Below, in pieces: positions 61,664-64,000 of a stretch of DNA of 64,000 bases (positions are counted from its first letter, which is position 1; every line of letters begins with the position of its first letter). The position numbers were made by a program, and so were the translations under genes. The notes beneath the pieces were generated by a model that was given only the letters and a program-made list of their open reading frames with translations, searched no databases and was not told the DNA's origin. This DNA comes from Streptomyces caelestis (GTDB taxonomy: Bacteria > Actinomycetota > Actinomycetes > Streptomycetales > Streptomycetaceae). Location of the stretch: NCBI RefSeq assembly GCF_001279005.1, contig NZ_LGCN01000265.1, forward strand, positions 190,804 to 254,803. The letters are read 5' to 3'.

Positions 61664-62380
61664 ATGACGGACGTGACGCAGCCGAACGGGGACACGGGCG
61701 CCGGCGACCCGTGGGCGCCCCCGGAGGACCGGACCTCACTGGACAAGGACCGCGCGCCCGGCGCCGGCCGGCCGCCGCAGTCACCGGCCACGCCGACCGT
61801 CGCCGAGGGACTGGCCGCGCCGCAGCCGCCGTCCGTGCACGACCAGCCCACCGTCGCGGGGATGCCGGGCGCCGGCTTCGTCCCGCCGGCCGACGCCAGG
61901 CCCCCGGCCGGCGCCGCGCCGTTCGACACCCAGGGCTCCATGCTGCCCCCGCCGCCCGTCGCCCCCACCGGTCCCGGCGCACCCGGCGGCTACGGACACC
62001 CCGGCTACCCGCCGGGCTACGGCTGGCCCGGCATGCCGGTGCAGCGGCAGAACGGCATGGGCACCGCCGCCATGGTGCTCGGCATCCTGGCCTGCTGCCT
62101 GTTCTGCATGTACGGCGTGGTCTCCGTCGTCCTCGGCGTCCTCGCCATCGTCTTCGGGATCAAGGGCCGCCGGAAGGCCGAGGAGGGTCTGGCCGACAAC
62201 CACGGGCAGGCCCAGGCCGGTCTGATCACCGGCATCATCGGCCTCGTCCTGGGCATCGCCGTGATCGTCCTGATAGCCGTCGGCATCACGGCCGCCATCA
62301 ACAGCGAGGAGGACGGCTGGGAGGACGAGGACTACTACGGCGCCCACCGCCCGGCCGCCACCGCTCCCGTCCTCCGCTGA
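61664..62380 (+). CDS. DUF4190-type membrane protein
   Basis: 238 residues. The first 125 are disordered and Pro/Gly-rich (GGYGHPGYPPGYGWPGMP) and probably cytosolic. Two hydrophobic segments (AAMVLGILACCLFCMYGVVS; AGLITGIIGLVLGIAVIVLI), separated by a short acidic stretch, make a DUF4190 hairpin. Function unknown. TAGCAT at 61625-61630 with an RBS-like GGGGGTAACTCC; own terminator at 62418-62460. Confidence 0.85.
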   Translation: MTDVTQPNGDTGAGDPWAPPEDRTSLDKDRAPGAGRPPQSPATPTVAEGLAAPQPPSVHDQPTVAGMPGAGFVPPADARPPAGAAPFDTQGSMLPPPPVAPTGPGAPGGYGHPGYPPGYGWPGMPVQRQNGMGTAAMVLGILACCLFCMYGVVSVVLGVLAIVFGIKGRRKAEEGLADNHGQAQAGLITGIIGLVLGIAVIVLIAVGITAAINSEEDGWEDEDYYGAHRPAATAPVLR

Positions 62381-62417
62381 CCGGACCGGTCGCCACCGGT
62401 CGCCACGGACCGAAGAC

Positions 62418-62460
62418 GCCGACGGCCCGAGCCCCCGCACGGCGGGCTCGGGCCGTCGGC
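62418..62460. terminator. Perfect 17-bp bidirectional terminator
   Basis: GCCGACGGCCCGAGCCC (62418-62434), a 9-nt loop, GGGCTCGGGCCGTCGGC (62444-62460). It lies between two convergent genes and serves both. Confidence 0.92.
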
Positions 62461-62474
62461 CTTCTCCGGACGGG

Positions 62475-63920
62475 TCAGAGCGCGAGGCCGGTCAGGACCA
62501 TCACGCGCTCGTAGGTGTAGTCGTCCATCGCGAACTTCACGCCCTCGCGGCCCACACCGGACTGCTTGGCGCCGCCGTACGGCATCTGGTCGGCGCGGTA
62601 GGAGGGCACGTCGCCGATGACCACACCGCCGACCTCCAGGGCCCGGTGGGCGCGGAAGGCGGTCTGCAGGTCGTGCGTGAAGACGCCCGCCTGGAGGCCG
62701 TACTTGGAGTCGTTGACGGCGGCGAAGGCCGCCGCCTCCCCGTCCACCTTCCGCACGGTCAGCACCGGCCCGAAGACCTCCTCGCAGGAGATCGTCGCCT
62801 CGGCCGGTACGTCGGTGAGCACGGTCGGCGCGTAGGAGGCGCCGTCGCGCTTGCCGCCGGTGAGGAGGGTGGCGCCCGCGGCGACGGCCTCGTCGACCCA
62901 GGCCTCCACCCGCTGCGCGGCGGCCTCGCTGATCAGCGGGCCGACGTCGGTGGCCTCGTCGTTCGGGTCACCGGTGACCTGCGCCTCGACGGCGGCGACG
63001 ATGCGCGGCAGCAGACGGTCGTACACGGAGGCGTCGGCGATCACGCGCTGCACGGAGATGCAGGACTGGCCGCCCTGGTAGTTGGAGAAGGTCGCGATGC
63101 GCTGCGCGGCCCGGTCCAGGTCCTCGTCGCTCGCGAAGTCGGCGAGGACGACGGCCGCGCCGTTGCCGCCCAGCTCCAGGGTGCAGTGCTTGCGCGGCAC
63201 CGAGTCCATGATCGCGTAACCGACCCTCTCGGAGCCGGTGAAGGAGATCACCGGCAGCCGCTCGTCCTGGACCAGGGCGGGCATACGGTCGTTGGGGACC
63301 GGGAGGATGCTCCAGGAACCGGCGGGCAGCTCGGTCTCGGCGAGCAGCTCACCGAGGATCAGACCGGAGAGGGGCGTGGCGGGCGCCGGCTTGAGGATGA
63401 TGGGCGCGCCCGCGGCGATCGCGGGGGCGATCTTGTGGGCGCACAGGTTCAGCGGGAAGTTGAACGGCGCGATGCCGAGGACGACGCCCTTGGGGAAGCG
63501 GCGGGTGAGGGCGAGCCGGCCCTGGCCGCCGGCGTCGGTGTCCAGGCGCTGGGCCTCGCCGCCGTTGAAGCGGCGGGCCTCCTCGGCGGCGAAACGGAAC
63601 ACGGAGACCGCGCGGCCGACTTCGCCGCGGGCCCACTTGACCGGCTTGCCGTTCTCGGCGGAGATCAGGCGGGCGATCTCCTCGGTGCGCTCGACGAGGC
63701 GGCGGCTGACGTGGTCGAGGGCGGCGGCACGGATGTGGGCGGGGGTGGCGGCGAAGTCCTCGCGGACGGCGTGGGCGGCGAAGACGGCGTCCTCGACCTG
63801 GGCGTCGGTGGGGACGCTCACCGTGCCGACGGTGTGGCCGTCCCAGGGGGAGGTGACGTCGAAGGCGGTCTCGCCGGTGGCCTGGCGGCCGGCGAGCCAG
63901 AAGGCGGTGGTGGAAGTCAT
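62475..63920 (-). CDS. NAD(P)-dependent aldehyde dehydrogenase
   Basis: 481 residues from ATG 63920 (the longer frame has no RBS). APFNFPLNLCAHKI, ISFTGSERVGYAIMDSV, general base in CTLELGGNGAAVVL, catalytic Cys near 287 in NYQGGQSCISVQRV. The QGGQSCISVQ form is seen in glyceraldehyde-3-phosphate/lactaldehyde/sulfolactaldehyde-type ALDHs, distinct from the gene at 56340. Substrate undetermined. Convergent with the DUF4190 gene. Confidence 0.9.
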   Translation of the reverse strand: MTSTTAFWLAGRQATGETAFDVTSPWDGHTVGTVSVPTDAQVEDAVFAAHAVREDFAATPAHIRAAALDHVSRRLVERTEEIARLISAENGKPVKWARGEVGRAVSVFRFAAEEARRFNGGEAQRLDTDAGGQGRLALTRRFPKGVVLGIAPFNFPLNLCAHKIAPAIAAGAPIILKPAPATPLSGLILGELLAETELPAGSWSILPVPNDRMPALVQDERLPVISFTGSERVGYAIMDSVPRKHCTLELGGNGAAVVLADFASDEDLDRAAQRIATFSNYQGGQSCISVQRVIADASVYDRLLPRIVAAVEAQVTGDPNDEATDVGPLISEAAAQRVEAWVDEAVAAGATLLTGGKRDGASYAPTVLTDVPAEATISCEEVFGPVLTVRKVDGEAAAFAAVNDSKYGLQAGVFTHDLQTAFRAHRALEVGGVVIGDVPSYRADQMPYGGAKQSGVGREGVKFAMDDYTYERVMVLTGLAL

Positions 63921-64000
63921 GTGCGGGTTCCGGCCCTTCCGCGGTCGGGGGTGTGGGTGGGGTGCTGGGACCACGGTAGGGCGGGGGGCGGGGAGCGGGC
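63921..64000. other. Right edge, 80 bases upstream of the aldehyde dehydrogenase
   Basis: Only the region upstream of the minus-strand ALDH start lies here. GC-rich, no supported gene or clear promoter. Confidence 0.5.

Overview
The window is high-GC actinobacterial chromosome. Gene content and order (rnc-mutM-smc-ftsY, amtB-glnK-glnD-ffh, rpsP-KH-rimM-trmD-rplS, four tandem signal peptidases, dprA-whiG, rpsB-tsf-pyrH-frr-cdsA), frequent GTG starts, nsdA and the sporulation sigma gene whiG point to Streptomyces, close to the S. coelicolor core region that carries nsdA, amtB and whiG. It is mostly housekeeping core. I see no phage, insertion sequence, CRISPR array, tRNA or rRNA gene, and no obvious defence system.

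Layout. 1-4.6 kb: the tail of a SepIVA/DivIVA-like gene, DUF177, rpmF, rnc and mutM, then on the minus strand an HxlR regulator and a CAP-domain surface protein. 4.6-12.4 kb: acyP, a 67-residue coiled-coil microprotein with a structured upstream region, smc, a glucose-type sugar permease and ftsY. 12.4-21.5 kb: a prim-pol-like protein, nsdA, the nitrogen cluster amtB-glnK-glnD behind a GlnR-type box, and ffh. 21.5-30.8 kb: a methyltransferase, an SprT-like metalloprotein, the rpsP to rplS translation operon, four type I signal peptidases and a Nudix hydrolase. 30.8-41.8 kb: DUF2469, yraN-comM-dprA, whiG, a TetR regulator, an M23 protein, rpsB-tsf and pyrH-frr-cdsA. 41.8-49.2 kb: a SpoIIE-type phosphatase, rlmN, a TPP riboswitch controlling thiB-thiP-thiQ, and a decayed mycothiol-dependent maleylpyruvate-isomerase-family pseudogene. 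49.2-64 kb: an LAETG-anchored surface protein, a LOG-family protein, a VOC protein, an ABC exporter pair, an aminotransferase/Lrp/aldehyde dehydrogenase cluster that fits putrescine-GABA catabolism, a small membrane protein, a serine hydrolase, GDPD, an Add-family deaminase, a DUF4190 protein and a second aldehyde dehydrogenase.

How it works together. FtsY and Ffh form the SRP targeting pair, and the Sip proteases cut the exported precursors. GlnD modifies GlnK, which controls AmtB. RpsP, RimM, TrmD, RplS, RpsB, Tsf and Frr build and run the ribosome. NsdA, RNase III and WhiG link the region to development and antibiotic control.

The least explained signals are regulatory and RNA-level. They are: several genes whose start codon sits 6-9 nt after a TANNNT -10 box (leaderless candidates); three perfect palindromes in promoter regions; two exact Streptomyces DnaA boxes outside the origin; a long hairpin in a 584-bp gene-free gap; an 18-codon upstream ORF threaded through a hairpin before pyrH; and two dispersed hairpins with related sequence.
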